NCBI RefSeq assembly: GCF_042682525.1
Contig: NZ_JBHUHP010000001.1
Location: 310,001 to 374,000, forward strand
DNA: 64,000 nt
From: Blastococcus_B deserti
Lineage (GTDB): Bacteria > Actinomycetota > Actinomycetes > Mycobacteriales > Geodermatophilaceae
Direction of reading: 5' to 3'
A program made the position numbers and the translations under genes. The notes below the pieces were generated by a model. That model saw only the letters and a program-made list of their open reading frames with translations. It had not been told where the DNA came from and did not search any database. Positions 41,483 through 49,454 of the stretch are shown here, piece after piece (position 1 is the stretch's first letter; every line of letters begins with the position of its first letter).

Positions 41483-41533
41483 GCTTTCTGTACAGAAAGC
41501 TGCACCTGACAGGTGCGCTTTCTGTACGGGAAG
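41483..41533. repeat. Palindrome cluster with TTTCTGTACAGAAA core
   Basis: GCTTTCTGTACAGAAAGC is a perfect 18-bp palindrome (41483-41500), followed by the hairpin GCACCTGACAGGTGC and a second, imperfect GCTTTCTGTACGGGAAGC. The cluster is placed at the 3' ends of two convergent genes. Confidence 0.85.
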
Positions 41534-41538
41534 CGGGT

Positions 41539-42888
41539 TCAGTCGCGGAAGACGAGGGCTCCGCTGACCTGGGTGACGACCTCGTCCCACTGCCGGCGCA
41601 GCTCGCCGGCGTCCTCCTGGCGCAGCGGGGCCTGCGGCTCGACCTCGCCACGGGCCACGGCCCGCCCCAGCGCCGACGTCGGCGCGAGCAGCTCGTCGAC
41701 CCTCGTGAGGCCGGCGTACTCGGCGAGATCCCGCACGCCCTCGACCGGCTGGGCGAAGGCGCGGTGGTCCACCAGCCCGGCGGCCCCGTCGGCCACCTCG
41801 GACAGCACCTCCGACAGCTCGGTCAGGTCGTAGCGGTCCTGATCGGCGGGCAGCGGCGGGACGTCGGTGTCGGCCACCTCGGGCCAGGAGGCGATCTCGG
41901 TGAGGTCGTGGTCCTCGGTGCCCTTGCAGAAGCGGGCGAGGTCGGCCGGGGTGTCGAAGACGAAGACCTCGCCGTCCCGGCCGAGGAACCGGGCGACGTC
42001 CTCCACGTAGCACCGCAGCGTCACCCCGGCGCCCTCCGGGACGACGATCTCCACGGGCAGGATGCCCACCGACTCCCAGAATGCGGCGGCCGAGGCCACC
42101 TCGTCGGGGGAGGCGTTGATCCGGCCACCCCGGGCGATGGTGCGCACCGGCGCGGTGGCGGTCGCAGCGGCCGGCTCCTCGTCGACGAGGACCACGTCGT
42201 CGGACCGGTCCTCGGGGACCTCGTCGGCGTCGACCTCCTCGACCTCCGACGCGGCGGGGTAGTCCTCGAGCGCGGCCGAGCCGGCGCCGGTCCAGTCGAA
42301 GTGCTCGTTGAGCTCCTCGACGACGTCCTCCCACAGCTCGTCGAGCACACCGCCGACGCCGAGCCAGGCCTCCTCGCCGGACCGGCCGACGAAGGCGTCC
42401 ACACCCAGGCCCAGCGAGCCGATCTCGGGCTTGGCGGCGAGCTCGGCGACCGCCTCGAACTGGCTCTCGTCGTCGTCCCCGTCGTCCTCGTCGCCGTCGG
42501 TGTCGAGGCACTCGGCGAGGCGGGTGACGATGTCGATGGTGGCCGCGAGCTCCTCGACCGCCCAGCGGTCGGGCTCCTCCGCCGCGATGTCGTACACCCC
42601 GTCGAGGTCGAAGCGGTGGTCGTCGTCGGGCGTCAGGTCGTCGGCGCCCAGACCGGCCACCACCGGCCACACCGGATGGTCGGCGAGGTCGTGGTCGGTG
42701 CTGGTCCGGCAGAACGCCGCGAGCCTCTCCGGGGACGGGAAGAGGTGGACGACTGCGCGTTCGCCCTCGGTGGTGCCGAGGAACGCCTGCCACTCCTCGC
42801 CGTCCTCCTCCCACGGTGGAGCCCAGAGGGTGTAGCCGGTTCGGTCGTCGAGGGTCAGTGCGATCGGGACGATGCTGGGCCTAGCCAC
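41539..42888 (-). CDS. Acidic protein with internal duplication, function unknown
   Basis: A 449-residue soluble, strongly acidic protein, common in actinobacteria and sometimes labelled primosomal protein without evidence. The N-terminal (about residues 1-125) and C-terminal (about 270-400) halves share a layout: a strand pair, then VVHLFPSPERLAAFCRT with DHDLADHPVW, against VFVFDTPADLARFCKGT with DHDLTEIASW, each followed by a D-rich YDL segment. An Asp/Glu-rich linker (DTDGDEDDGDDDE) joins them. Start GTG 42888 chosen; 42921 is also open. No catalytic motif seen. Confidence 0.78.
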   Translation of the reverse strand: MARPSIVPIALTLDDRTGYTLWAPPWEEDGEEWQAFLGTTEGERAVVHLFPSPERLAAFCRTSTDHDLADHPVWPVVAGLGADDLTPDDDHRFDLDGVYDIAAEEPDRWAVEELAATIDIVTRLAECLDTDGDEDDGDDDESQFEAVAELAAKPEIGSLGLGVDAFVGRSGEEAWLGVGGVLDELWEDVVEELNEHFDWTGAGSAALEDYPAASEVEEVDADEVPEDRSDDVVLVDEEPAAATATAPVRTIARGGRINASPDEVASAAAFWESVGILPVEIVVPEGAGVTLRCYVEDVARFLGRDGEVFVFDTPADLARFCKGTEDHDLTEIASWPEVADTDVPPLPADQDRYDLTELSEVLSEVADGAAGLVDHRAFAQPVEGVRDLAEYAGLTRVDELLAPTSALGRAVARGEVEPQAPLRQEDAGELRRQWDEVVTQVSGALVFRD

Positions 42889-42901
42889 GGCAACACCCTG
42901 C

Positions 42902-42953
42902 CATGGCCCCCTCCGGGGCACCGCGCCGAGTTTCCGAGGCGTGGCGGAGGGTC
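42902..42953. repeat. Palindromic element, divergent copy 10
   Basis: GGCCCCCTCCGGGGCACCGC, GCCGAGTTTCCGAGGCGTGG and CGGAGGGTC follow the family layout but differ in the centre, resembling the left part of copy 4. Confidence 0.55.
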
Positions 42954-42957
42954 TCGT

Positions 42958-43830
42958 TCAGAGGCCGATCGGATGCCAGACCGTCTTGGTCTCCAGGAAC
43001 GGCGTCATCCGGGACAGGCCGGGGTCGGCGGTCCAGTCCGGCTCGGTGGCCGGGGCGCGCAGCACGCGCTTGACCGTGCCCGCCGCCTCCCGCTCCAGCT
43101 CCATGGCCCGGCCGGCCGGCGCCCCGGTGAGGTCGATGGCGTCGACATCGGCGTGCTCGGCGAGCCACGTGCCCAGCTCCTCGGCGTCGCCCGTGAGCAG
43201 GTTGACCACGCCCCCGGGGACGTCGCTGGTGGCCAGCACCTCGGCGAGGGTGACGGCGGGCAGCGGGCGCTGCTTCGACGTCACCACCACTGCGGTGTTG
43301 CCGCCGGCGAGCACCGGGGCGAGCACGCTCACCAGCCCCAGCAGCGAGGACTGCTGCGGCGCGAGGACAGCGACGACGCCGGTCGGCTCGGGCATCGAGA
43401 AGTCGAAGTACGGCCCGGCGACCGGGTTCGCCCCGCCCAGGACGGCGGCCAGCTTGTCGGTCCACCCCGCGTACCAGACCCAGCGGTCGATCGCCGCGTC
43501 CACCGCGGCGCGCGCCCTGGACTGCGACAGCCCCTCGCCGGCGGCCACCTCCTCGCAGAACTGGACGTGCCGGCCCTCCATCACCTCGGCCACCCGGTAG
43601 AGCACCTGGCCGCGGTTGTAGGCCGTCGTCCCGGACCACTTGGGGAAGGCCGCGCGGGCGGCGACGACGGCGTCGCGGGCGTCCTTGCGGGAGGCGCGGG
43701 CGGCGTTGGCGAGGAAGTGCCCGCGGCTGTCGGTGACCTCGTAGGTGCGCCCGGACTCCGAGCGGGGGAAGGCGCCGTTGATGTACAGCTTGTAGGTCTT
43801 GCGGACGGCGAGGCGCTCGCTGCCGATCAC
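42958..43830 (-). CDS. Truncated aldehyde dehydrogenase-like protein lacking the active site
   Basis: A 290-residue member of the ALDH superfamily that keeps the N-terminal NAD-binding part (KLYINGAFPRSESGRTYEV, GVVAVLAPQQSSLLGLVSVL, LAGGNTAVVV, PGGVVNLLTGDAEELG) but stops before the region with the catalytic cysteine; no ELGGK or catalytic Cys motif remains. It starts at GTG overlapping the stop of the full ALDH (GTGA). A similar short ALDH next to a complete ALDH and deoC occurs in other actinobacteria to my knowledge, so it may be a conserved non-catalytic partner rather than a fresh pseudogene. Confidence 0.85.
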   Translation of the reverse strand: MIGSERLAVRKTYKLYINGAFPRSESGRTYEVTDSRGHFLANAARASRKDARDAVVAARAAFPKWSGTTAYNRGQVLYRVAEVMEGRHVQFCEEVAAGEGLSQSRARAAVDAAIDRWVWYAGWTDKLAAVLGGANPVAGPYFDFSMPEPTGVVAVLAPQQSSLLGLVSVLAPVLAGGNTAVVVTSKQRPLPAVTLAEVLATSDVPGGVVNLLTGDAEELGTWLAEHADVDAIDLTGAPAGRAMELEREAAGTVKRVLRAPATEPDWTADPGLSRMTPFLETKTVWHPIGL

Positions 43831-45269
43831 TTCTCAGCACCCTTCAGGTACGCGGCCAGCCCGTGCCGGCCGCCCTCGCGGCCGTAGCCGGACTGCTTGT
43901 AGCCGCCGAAGGGCGACGTCGGGTCGAACTTGTTGAACGTGTTGGCCCACACGACCCCGGCGCGCAGCTGGTCGGCGATCTTCAGGATCCGCGAGCCCTT
44001 CTCGGTCCAGATGCCCGCCGAGAGCCCGTAGGTGGAGTTGTTCGCCTTCGCCACCGCCTCGTCGGGGGTGCGGAAGGTGAGCACCGACAGCACCGGGCCG
44101 AAGACCTCCTCGCGGGCGATGCGGTGGGCGGGGGAGACGTCGGTGAAGACGGTCGGCGGGAACCAGTAGCCGCGCTGGGGCAGCTCGCAGGCCGGCTGCC
44201 AGCGCCGCGCGCCCTCGGCCTCGCCGTGGTCGGACAGCTCGCGGATCCGGGCCAGCTGCTCCGCCGAGTTGATCGCCCCGATGTCGGTGTTCTTGTCCAG
44301 CGGGTCCCCCACGCGCAGCGTGCCGATGCGCCGCTGCAGCGAGGCGATCACCTCGTCGTGGACGTTCTCCTGCACGAGCAGCCGGCTGCCCGCGCAGCAC
44401 ACGTGCCCCTGGTTGAAGAAGATCCCCTGGACGATGCCTTCGACGGCCTGGTCGATCGGGGCGTCGTCGAAGACGATGTTGGCCGCCTTGCCGCCGAGCT
44501 CGAGAGTGAGCTTCTTCCGGGTCCCGGCGACGGCCCGCGCGATCGACTTGCCGACCTCCGTCGACCCGGTGAACGCCACCTTGTCGACGTCCCCGTGCTC
44601 CACGACCGAGCGGCCGGTGTCGCCGGCGCCCGGAACGATGTTGACCACGCCGGGCGGCAGGTCGGCCTGCTGGCAGATCTCGGCGAACAGCAGCGCGGTC
44701 AGCGGGGTGGTCTCGGCCGGCTTGAGGACGACGGTGTTGCCGGTCGCGAGAGCGGGCGCGACCTTCCACGCCAGCATCAGCAGCGGGAAGTTCCACGGGA
44801 TGACCTGTCCGGCCACGCCCAGCGGCCGCGGATTCGGACCCAGGCCCGCGTGATCGAGCTTGTCCGCCCAGCCGGCGTGGTAGAAGAAGTGCGCCGCGGC
44901 CAGGGGGACGTCGACGTCGCGGGACTCCCGGATCGGCTTGCCGTTGTCGAGCGACTCGAGGACGGCGAACTCGCGGGCGCGCTCCTGCAGCAGCCGGGCG
45001 ATGCGGAACAGGTACTTGCCGCGGTCGGCGGGGCGCATGGGCCCCCACACCCGGGTGAACGCGCGCCGGGCGGCGGCCACCGCACGGTCGACGTCCGCCT
45101 CGCTCGCCGCCGAGACCTCGGTCAGGACCTCCTCGGTGGCCGGGTTGACGCTCTTGAAGGGCTCACCGGTGCCGTCGACGAACTCACCGTCGACGAACAG
45201 GCCGTAGGACGGCGCGATGTCGACGATCGACCGCGACTCGGGCGCGGGGGCGTACTCGAAAACGGTCAT
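43827..45269 (-). CDS. NAD-dependent aldehyde dehydrogenase
   Basis: A 480-residue complete ALDH. GQVIPWNFPLLMLAWKVAPAL binds NAD, FTGSTEVGKSIARA is the Rossmann turn, LTLELGGKAANIVFDDA holds the catalytic Glu, GHVCCAGSRLLVQE the catalytic Cys, and EEVFGPVLSVLTF the C-terminal signature. It lies 7 bp after deoC, so it probably oxidises the acetaldehyde released by DeoC to acetate; this substrate is inferred from context. Confidence 0.93.
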   Translation of the reverse strand: MTVFEYAPAPESRSIVDIAPSYGLFVDGEFVDGTGEPFKSVNPATEEVLTEVSAASEADVDRAVAAARRAFTRVWGPMRPADRGKYLFRIARLLQERAREFAVLESLDNGKPIRESRDVDVPLAAAHFFYHAGWADKLDHAGLGPNPRPLGVAGQVIPWNFPLLMLAWKVAPALATGNTVVLKPAETTPLTALLFAEICQQADLPPGVVNIVPGAGDTGRSVVEHGDVDKVAFTGSTEVGKSIARAVAGTRKKLTLELGGKAANIVFDDAPIDQAVEGIVQGIFFNQGHVCCAGSRLLVQENVHDEVIASLQRRIGTLRVGDPLDKNTDIGAINSAEQLARIRELSDHGEAEGARRWQPACELPQRGYWFPPTVFTDVSPAHRIAREEVFGPVLSVLTFRTPDEAVAKANNSTYGLSAGIWTEKGSRILKIADQLRAGVVWANTFNKFDPTSPFGGYKQSGYGREGGRHGLAAYLKGAEK

Positions 45270-45276
45270 GCCTGGA

Positions 45277-46272
45277 TCAGTCCACCGTCACGTAGTCGGG
45301 GCCGGAGTAGTGGCCGGTGCGCAGCTTCTGGCGCTGCAGCAGCAGGTCGTTGAGCAGGCTGGAGGCGCCGAAGCGAAACCAGTCGGGGTCCAGCCAGTCG
45401 GGGCCGACGGTCTCGTTGATCAGCACCAGGTGCTTGATCGCGTCCTTCGTCGTCCGGATGCCGCCCGCGGGCTTGAAGCCGACCTGGCGGCCGGTGGCGG
45501 CGCGGAAGTCGCGGACGGCCTCCAGCATCACCAGGCCAACCGGGAGCGTGGCGGCCGGGTTCACCTTGCCGGTCGAGGTCTTGATGAAGTCGCCGCCGGC
45601 CAGCATCGCGATCCACGAGGCGCGGCGGACGTTGTCGAGGGTGACCAGCTCGCCGGTCTCGAGGATGACCTTGAGGTGGGCCGGCCCGCAGGCCCGCTTG
45701 ACCGCCACGATCTCCTCGTACACGTCGAGGTAGCGACCGGCGAGGAAGGCGCCCCGGTCGATGACCATGTCGATCTCGTCGGCGCCGTTGCCGACGGCGT
45801 CCTCCACGTCGGCGATCTTCACCGCGCGGGAGGCGCGGCCGCTGGGGAACGCGGTGGCGACGGCGGCGACGTGGATGCCGGTGCCCTGCAGCGCCTCCTT
45901 CGCCACCCCGGCGAGGTCGCCGTAGACGCAGACGGCGGCGACCTGCGGACAGCCGAGGTCTTCCGGGTCGGGGCGGCGGGCCTTGGCGGCCAGGGAGCGG
46001 ACCTTGCCCGGGGTGTCGGCACCCTCCAGGGTGGTCAGGTCGACCATCGAGATCGCGGTGTCGATGGCCCACGCCTTCGCCGTGGTCTTGATGGACCGGG
46101 TGCCCAGCACCGCGACGCGCGACTCGGCGCCCACCTGGTCGACCCCCGGCAGACCGTGCAGGAAGGCGCGGAAGGCGGCGTCGGAGCGCGTCACGTCGTC
46201 GTAGGGCGGCAGCGGTGCCATCAACGCGCGCGCGTCGTCGGGCAGCGCGTCGGGGTCGAGCAGGTGGGTCAT
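45277..46272 (-). CDS. deoC: Deoxyribose-phosphate aldolase
   Basis: Splits 2-deoxyribose-5-phosphate into glyceraldehyde-3-phosphate and acetaldehyde. The 331-residue protein is of the longer DeoC type. Motifs include AAVCVYGDLAGVAKEAL, DEIDMVIDRGAFLAG, KVILETGEL, GGDFIKTSTGK with the Schiff-base lysine, and VGFKPAGGIRTT. The ATG at 46272 follows GGGGAGAA; upstream in-frame sequence lacks coding character. Leads an operon with the two ALDH genes. Confidence 0.95.
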   Translation of the reverse strand: MTHLLDPDALPDDARALMAPLPPYDDVTRSDAAFRAFLHGLPGVDQVGAESRVAVLGTRSIKTTAKAWAIDTAISMVDLTTLEGADTPGKVRSLAAKARRPDPEDLGCPQVAAVCVYGDLAGVAKEALQGTGIHVAAVATAFPSGRASRAVKIADVEDAVGNGADEIDMVIDRGAFLAGRYLDVYEEIVAVKRACGPAHLKVILETGELVTLDNVRRASWIAMLAGGDFIKTSTGKVNPAATLPVGLVMLEAVRDFRAATGRQVGFKPAGGIRTTKDAIKHLVLINETVGPDWLDPDWFRFGASSLLNDLLLQRQKLRTGHYSGPDYVTVD

Positions 46273-46579
46273 GCGGTCATTCTCCCCTGCGCTGCTCCGG
46301 TCCCCGACACTGATCACCCCTGGGGAGCGGAGCACCGGACCGGGAGGCGGACCGCGCGGGGAAAACCGGTGCAACCCCCGGGGCGCTCCGACGGCCCCAC
46401 CATGCACGTCCTCGACGCGCAGCAACCGTCCTCGACGGCCTTCCCTACGGCCACCCCGTGTGCTGGACCTGGCCAGCCGATCTCCCCACACGACCTCCAC
46501 TCCTGGGGCGACACGAGGCCGAGCCTGTGGACAGGCGCCTGACCTGGGGATTCGTACTGCGGCAGGGGCTCTCGGGCGG

Positions 46580-46585
46580 TAGTAT
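46580..46585 (+). promoter_or_regulatory. -10 box of the DUF222/HNH gene
   Basis: TAGTAT directly abuts the LexA-like box. ATTCGTAC occurs here and again 34 bp upstream. Confidence 0.55.
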
Positions 46586-46601
46586 TCGTACACGTGTTCG
46601 A
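46586..46601. promoter_or_regulatory. LexA (SOS) box candidate
   Basis: TCGTAC-ACGT-GTTCGA differs at one base from the actinobacterial consensus TCGAAC-N4-GTTCGA. It covers the expected start site of the HNH gene, so LexA binding would block transcription. Confidence 0.65.
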
Positions 46602-46619
46602 GTGATTGAGGAGGTGGCG

Positions 46620-47831
46620 GTGAGCGAGCTGCGGTCGGCCCTCGACGCCCTGGCCGTCGAGGACGTCCGCAGCCTGGGGCCGCGGCAGCAGCTCGACCGG
46701 ATCACCGAGCTGCTCGAGGCGCGCAACCGCCTCGACGCCCAGCTGGCCCGCTCCGTACGTGCCGCGGAGCTGCAGCAGGCTCCGGAGGACGACGGCCTGA
46801 AGTCGATGCGGTCGTGGCTGCGCGGCCACGGCCGGCTCAGCCCGGGTGCGGCGGGGCAGCTGGTCCGCAACGGCAGGGCGCTGGAGCACCTGCCCGCGCT
46901 CGCCTCCGCGTTCGCCGACGGCGCGGTCACCGCCGAGCAGGTCGCCGTCATCGCCCCGGTGGCGACGGAGGACCGCCGGCGGGCGGCGCGGGCGCAGGGC
47001 GTCGACCTGGCCGAGGTCGACCGCACCCTGGCCGCCCTCGCCGCCGAGCGGCCCCTGCAGCAGCTGACCCGGGTGGTGCACCACTACCTGGCCCGGCTGG
47101 ATCCCGACGGCCCCGAGCCCGACCCCACCGAGGAGCGGTCGCTGATCTTGGCGACGTTCTCCGACGGCACGGTGGTGCTGCGCGGGCGGCTGGACGCCAC
47201 CGGCGGGGAGAAGCTGGCCGCGGCGCTGGAGGCGATCACCCAGGCCGACCGGCCCCGGGGCGATCGGCGGACCCGCGGCCAGCAGCTGGCCGACGCGCTG
47301 GTGCAGCTGGCCGACAACGCCCTCGCCGCCGGGAACCTGCCGTTCCTGCGCACGGTCAAGCCCACCGTGGTGGTCACCATCCCGGCCGCCGACCTGGCCG
47401 ACCCGGCTCCCGGCCCGGCCGCCGCGGCCACCGGCTTCGGCGGCCTGGTCTCGGCCGCCACCGCCCGGGCGCTGGCCTGCGACGGCAGCATCACCCCCGT
47501 CGTCCTCGACGAGCACGGGGTGCCGCTGAACCTGGGCCGCACCAAGCGCGTGGTGCCGCCGCACCTGCGCAGGGCCGTCGAGCTGCGCGACCAGGCCTGC
47601 GTCTTCGCCGGCTGCGCCGCCCCGACCCACTGGTGCGACGTCCACCACCTGCAGCACTGGATCCTCGGCGGAGAGACCTCGCTGGAGAACTCGGCGCTGC
47701 TGTGCGAACGCCACCACACCAAGATCCACCACGGCTTCCGCGTCCAGCGAGATCCCGGCGGACGATGGCGAACCTTCCGCCCCGACCACAGCGAGATCGT
47801 CATCGGTGCGCGGCTGCTGACAACGCGCTGA
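46620..47831 (+). CDS. DUF222 / HNH endonuclease (13E12-type)
   Basis: A 403-residue protein: an N-terminal helical DUF222 domain (about residues 1-300) and a C-terminal HNH nuclease domain. The HNH core is clear: ELRDQACVFAGCAAPTHWCD with two zinc-type cysteines, then VHHLQHWILGGETSLENSAL and CERHHTKIHHG. This is the REP13E12 kind that is multi-copy in actinobacterial genomes; several mycobacterial members carry SOS boxes, and so does this one. Start GTG 46620 follows GAGGAGG by 6 nt. Its cellular role is unknown; the family may be mobile. Confidence 0.92.
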   Translation: MSELRSALDALAVEDVRSLGPRQQLDRITELLEARNRLDAQLARSVRAAELQQAPEDDGLKSMRSWLRGHGRLSPGAAGQLVRNGRALEHLPALASAFADGAVTAEQVAVIAPVATEDRRRAARAQGVDLAEVDRTLAALAAERPLQQLTRVVHHYLARLDPDGPEPDPTEERSLILATFSDGTVVLRGRLDATGGEKLAAALEAITQADRPRGDRRTRGQQLADALVQLADNALAAGNLPFLRTVKPTVVVTIPAADLADPAPGPAAAATGFGGLVSAATARALACDGSITPVVLDEHGVPLNLGRTKRVVPPHLRRAVELRDQACVFAGCAAPTHWCDVHHLQHWILGGETSLENSALLCERHHTKIHHGFRVQRDPGGRWRTFRPDHSEIVIGARLLTTR

Positions 47832-47896
47832 TCCCTGCCCGTCGTACGACCTGGACGCCGGTCCGGTACAGGAGCGGCGCTCGGGCGCCGTCCCGC

Positions 47897-47902
47897 TACG
47901 GT
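47897..47902 (+). promoter_or_regulatory. -10 box for upp
   Basis: TACGGT ends exactly 7 nt before GTG 47910, consistent with a leaderless message. Confidence 0.6.
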
Positions 47903-47909
47903 GTCGCCC

Positions 47910-48533
47910 GTGCAGCTCACCGTCGTCGACCACCCGTTGGCCCGTGCCCGCCTGACCCGGATGCGCGACGAGCGGACGGACAACGCCATGTTCCGGGCTG
48001 CCCTGCGCGAGCTGACCCAGATGCTGGTCTACGAGGCCACCCGCGACCTGGCGATCGCCGAGGAGCCGATCCAGACGCCGGTCACCGCCACGACCGGCTA
48101 CCGGCTCGCCGCGCCGCCGCTGATCGTCCCGGTGCTGCGGGCCGGGCTCGGGATGGCCGACACCGCGCACGGCATGCTGCCCGAGTCCCAGATGGGCTTC
48201 GTGGGTCTGGCCCGCAACGAGGAGACCTTCCAGCCGGAGGCGTACATGGCCTCGCTGCCGCAGTCGTTGGTCGACCGCGCGGTCTTCGTGCTCGACCCGA
48301 TGCTGGCCACCGGCGGCTCGCTCGTGCACTGCTGCGGCCTGCTCACCGCGCGCGGAGCCACGTCGATCACCGTGCTCTGCGCGCTGGCCGCCCCCGAGGG
48401 CATCCGCCGGCTGGAGGAGAGCGGGCTGCCGCTGCGGGTCTTCACCGCCAGCGTCGACGAGGGGCTCAACGAGAAGGCCTACATCGTGCCCGGCCTCGGC
48501 GACGCGGGCGACCGCCAGTTCGGCGCGGTCTGA
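47910..48533 (+). CDS. upp: Uracil phosphoribosyltransferase
   Basis: Makes UMP from uracil and PRPP. It has 207 residues. LTVVDHPLARARLTRMRDER is the family N-terminus, PVLRAGLGMADTAHGMLP the substrate loop, VFVLDPMLATGGSLVHCC the PRPP-binding loop, and EGLNEKAYIVPGLGDAGDR the uracil-binding end. GTG 47910 is preferred to 47901 by promoter spacing. It recovers uracil released by nucleoside phosphorylases. Confidence 0.96.
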   Translation: MQLTVVDHPLARARLTRMRDERTDNAMFRAALRELTQMLVYEATRDLAIAEEPIQTPVTATTGYRLAAPPLIVPVLRAGLGMADTAHGMLPESQMGFVGLARNEETFQPEAYMASLPQSLVDRAVFVLDPMLATGGSLVHCCGLLTARGATSITVLCALAAPEGIRRLEESGLPLRVFTASVDEGLNEKAYIVPGLGDAGDRQFGAV

Positions 48534-48535
48534 CC

Positions 48536-49426
48536 ATGCGCTTCGGCGTCCTGGGCACCGGCTTCTGGGCCACGGAGGTCCACGCCGCCGCGCTGGCGGC
48601 GCACCCCGCTGCGGACCTCGCCGGGATCTGGGGCCGGGACGTCACCAAGGCGAAGGCGGTGGGCGCGCGGTTCCACGTCCCCGGGTTCGCCGACGTCGAC
48701 GAGCTCCTCGCGCAGGTGGACGCCGTGGCCGTCGCGCTGCCGCCCGACGTGCAGGCACCGCTGGCCGAGCGGGCCGCCGCGGCGGGCAAGCACCTGCTGC
48801 TGGAGAAGCCGATCGCCCTCGACCTCGCCGCCGCCGACCGGGTGGTGGCGGCGGTGCGGGACGCCGGCGTGGCGTCCGTCGTCTTCTTCACCTTCCGCTT
48901 CCAGGCCGGGACGTCGACCTGGCTGACCCAGGCGGCCCGGACCCACCTGGCCGGTGGCGCCGGGTCGTGGCTGTCGTCGCTGGCCGGGACGCCGTTCGCC
49001 GCCTCGCCCTGGCGCCAGCAGCACGGGGCTCTGTGGGACATCGGGCCACACGCGCTCTCACTGCTGGTGCCCGCGCTCGGCCCGGTCGTCGCGGTGCAGG
49101 CCGGCGCCGGGTTGCGCGACACGGTGCACCTGGTGCTCACCCACGCGTCCGGCACCGCCTCGACGGTGACGCTCTCGCACACGGTGGCGCCGATGTCCGC
49201 GGGCATCGAGTTCTTCGTGCACGGGGACGCCGGCCGGCTGGCGCTCCTGCCCGACACCGAGCACCCGGTCGAGGCGTTCACCACCGCCGTCGACGAGCTC
49301 ATCGCCGCGGCGCTGACCGGGGGCGCGCACCCGTGCGACGTCGCCTTCGGGCGGGACGTCGTCGCCGTGCTCGCGACGGCGGCCCGGGCACTGGACTCCG
49401 GCTGCCGGGAGGCCGTCGGGGGATGA
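48536..49426 (+). CDS. Gfo/Idh/MocA-family oxidoreductase
   Basis: A 296-residue NAD(P)-dependent sugar or inositol oxidoreductase-like protein. MRFGVLGTGFWATEVHAAAL is the dinucleotide fold, LLLEKPIALDLAAADRVV holds the family EKP motif, and WDIGPHALSLLVPAL the conserved His region of the C-terminal domain. It begins 2 bp after the upp stop and may be co-transcribed. Substrate unknown. Confidence 0.92.
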   Translation: MRFGVLGTGFWATEVHAAALAAHPAADLAGIWGRDVTKAKAVGARFHVPGFADVDELLAQVDAVAVALPPDVQAPLAERAAAAGKHLLLEKPIALDLAAADRVVAAVRDAGVASVVFFTFRFQAGTSTWLTQAARTHLAGGAGSWLSSLAGTPFAASPWRQQHGALWDIGPHALSLLVPALGPVVAVQAGAGLRDTVHLVLTHASGTASTVTLSHTVAPMSAGIEFFVHGDAGRLALLPDTEHPVEAFTTAVDELIAAALTGGAHPCDVAFGRDVVAVLATAARALDSGCREAVGG

Positions 49427-49446
49427 CCCGGCGCCTCCGCGCCGGG
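49427..49446. terminator. Short hairpin between convergent genes
   Basis: CCCGGCG-CCTCCG-CGCCGGG starts immediately after the oxidoreductase stop and precedes the end of the convergent DHFR-like gene. Confidence 0.7.
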
Positions 49447-49454
49447 CGAACTGC

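Larger units (their letters stand above)
46273..46619. other. Divergent intergenic region, deoC and HNH gene
   Basis: A 347-base gene-free region. It holds the HNH gene promoter with its LexA-type box on the right, and the deoC leader on the left, where TGCTCCGGTCC and GGAGCACCGGACC can partly pair. I find no further gene. Confidence 0.6.

Noticed and set aside
46314..48329. 671-codon minus-strand frame
   Set aside because: It is antisense to the HNH and upp genes, and its composition is shadow-like.
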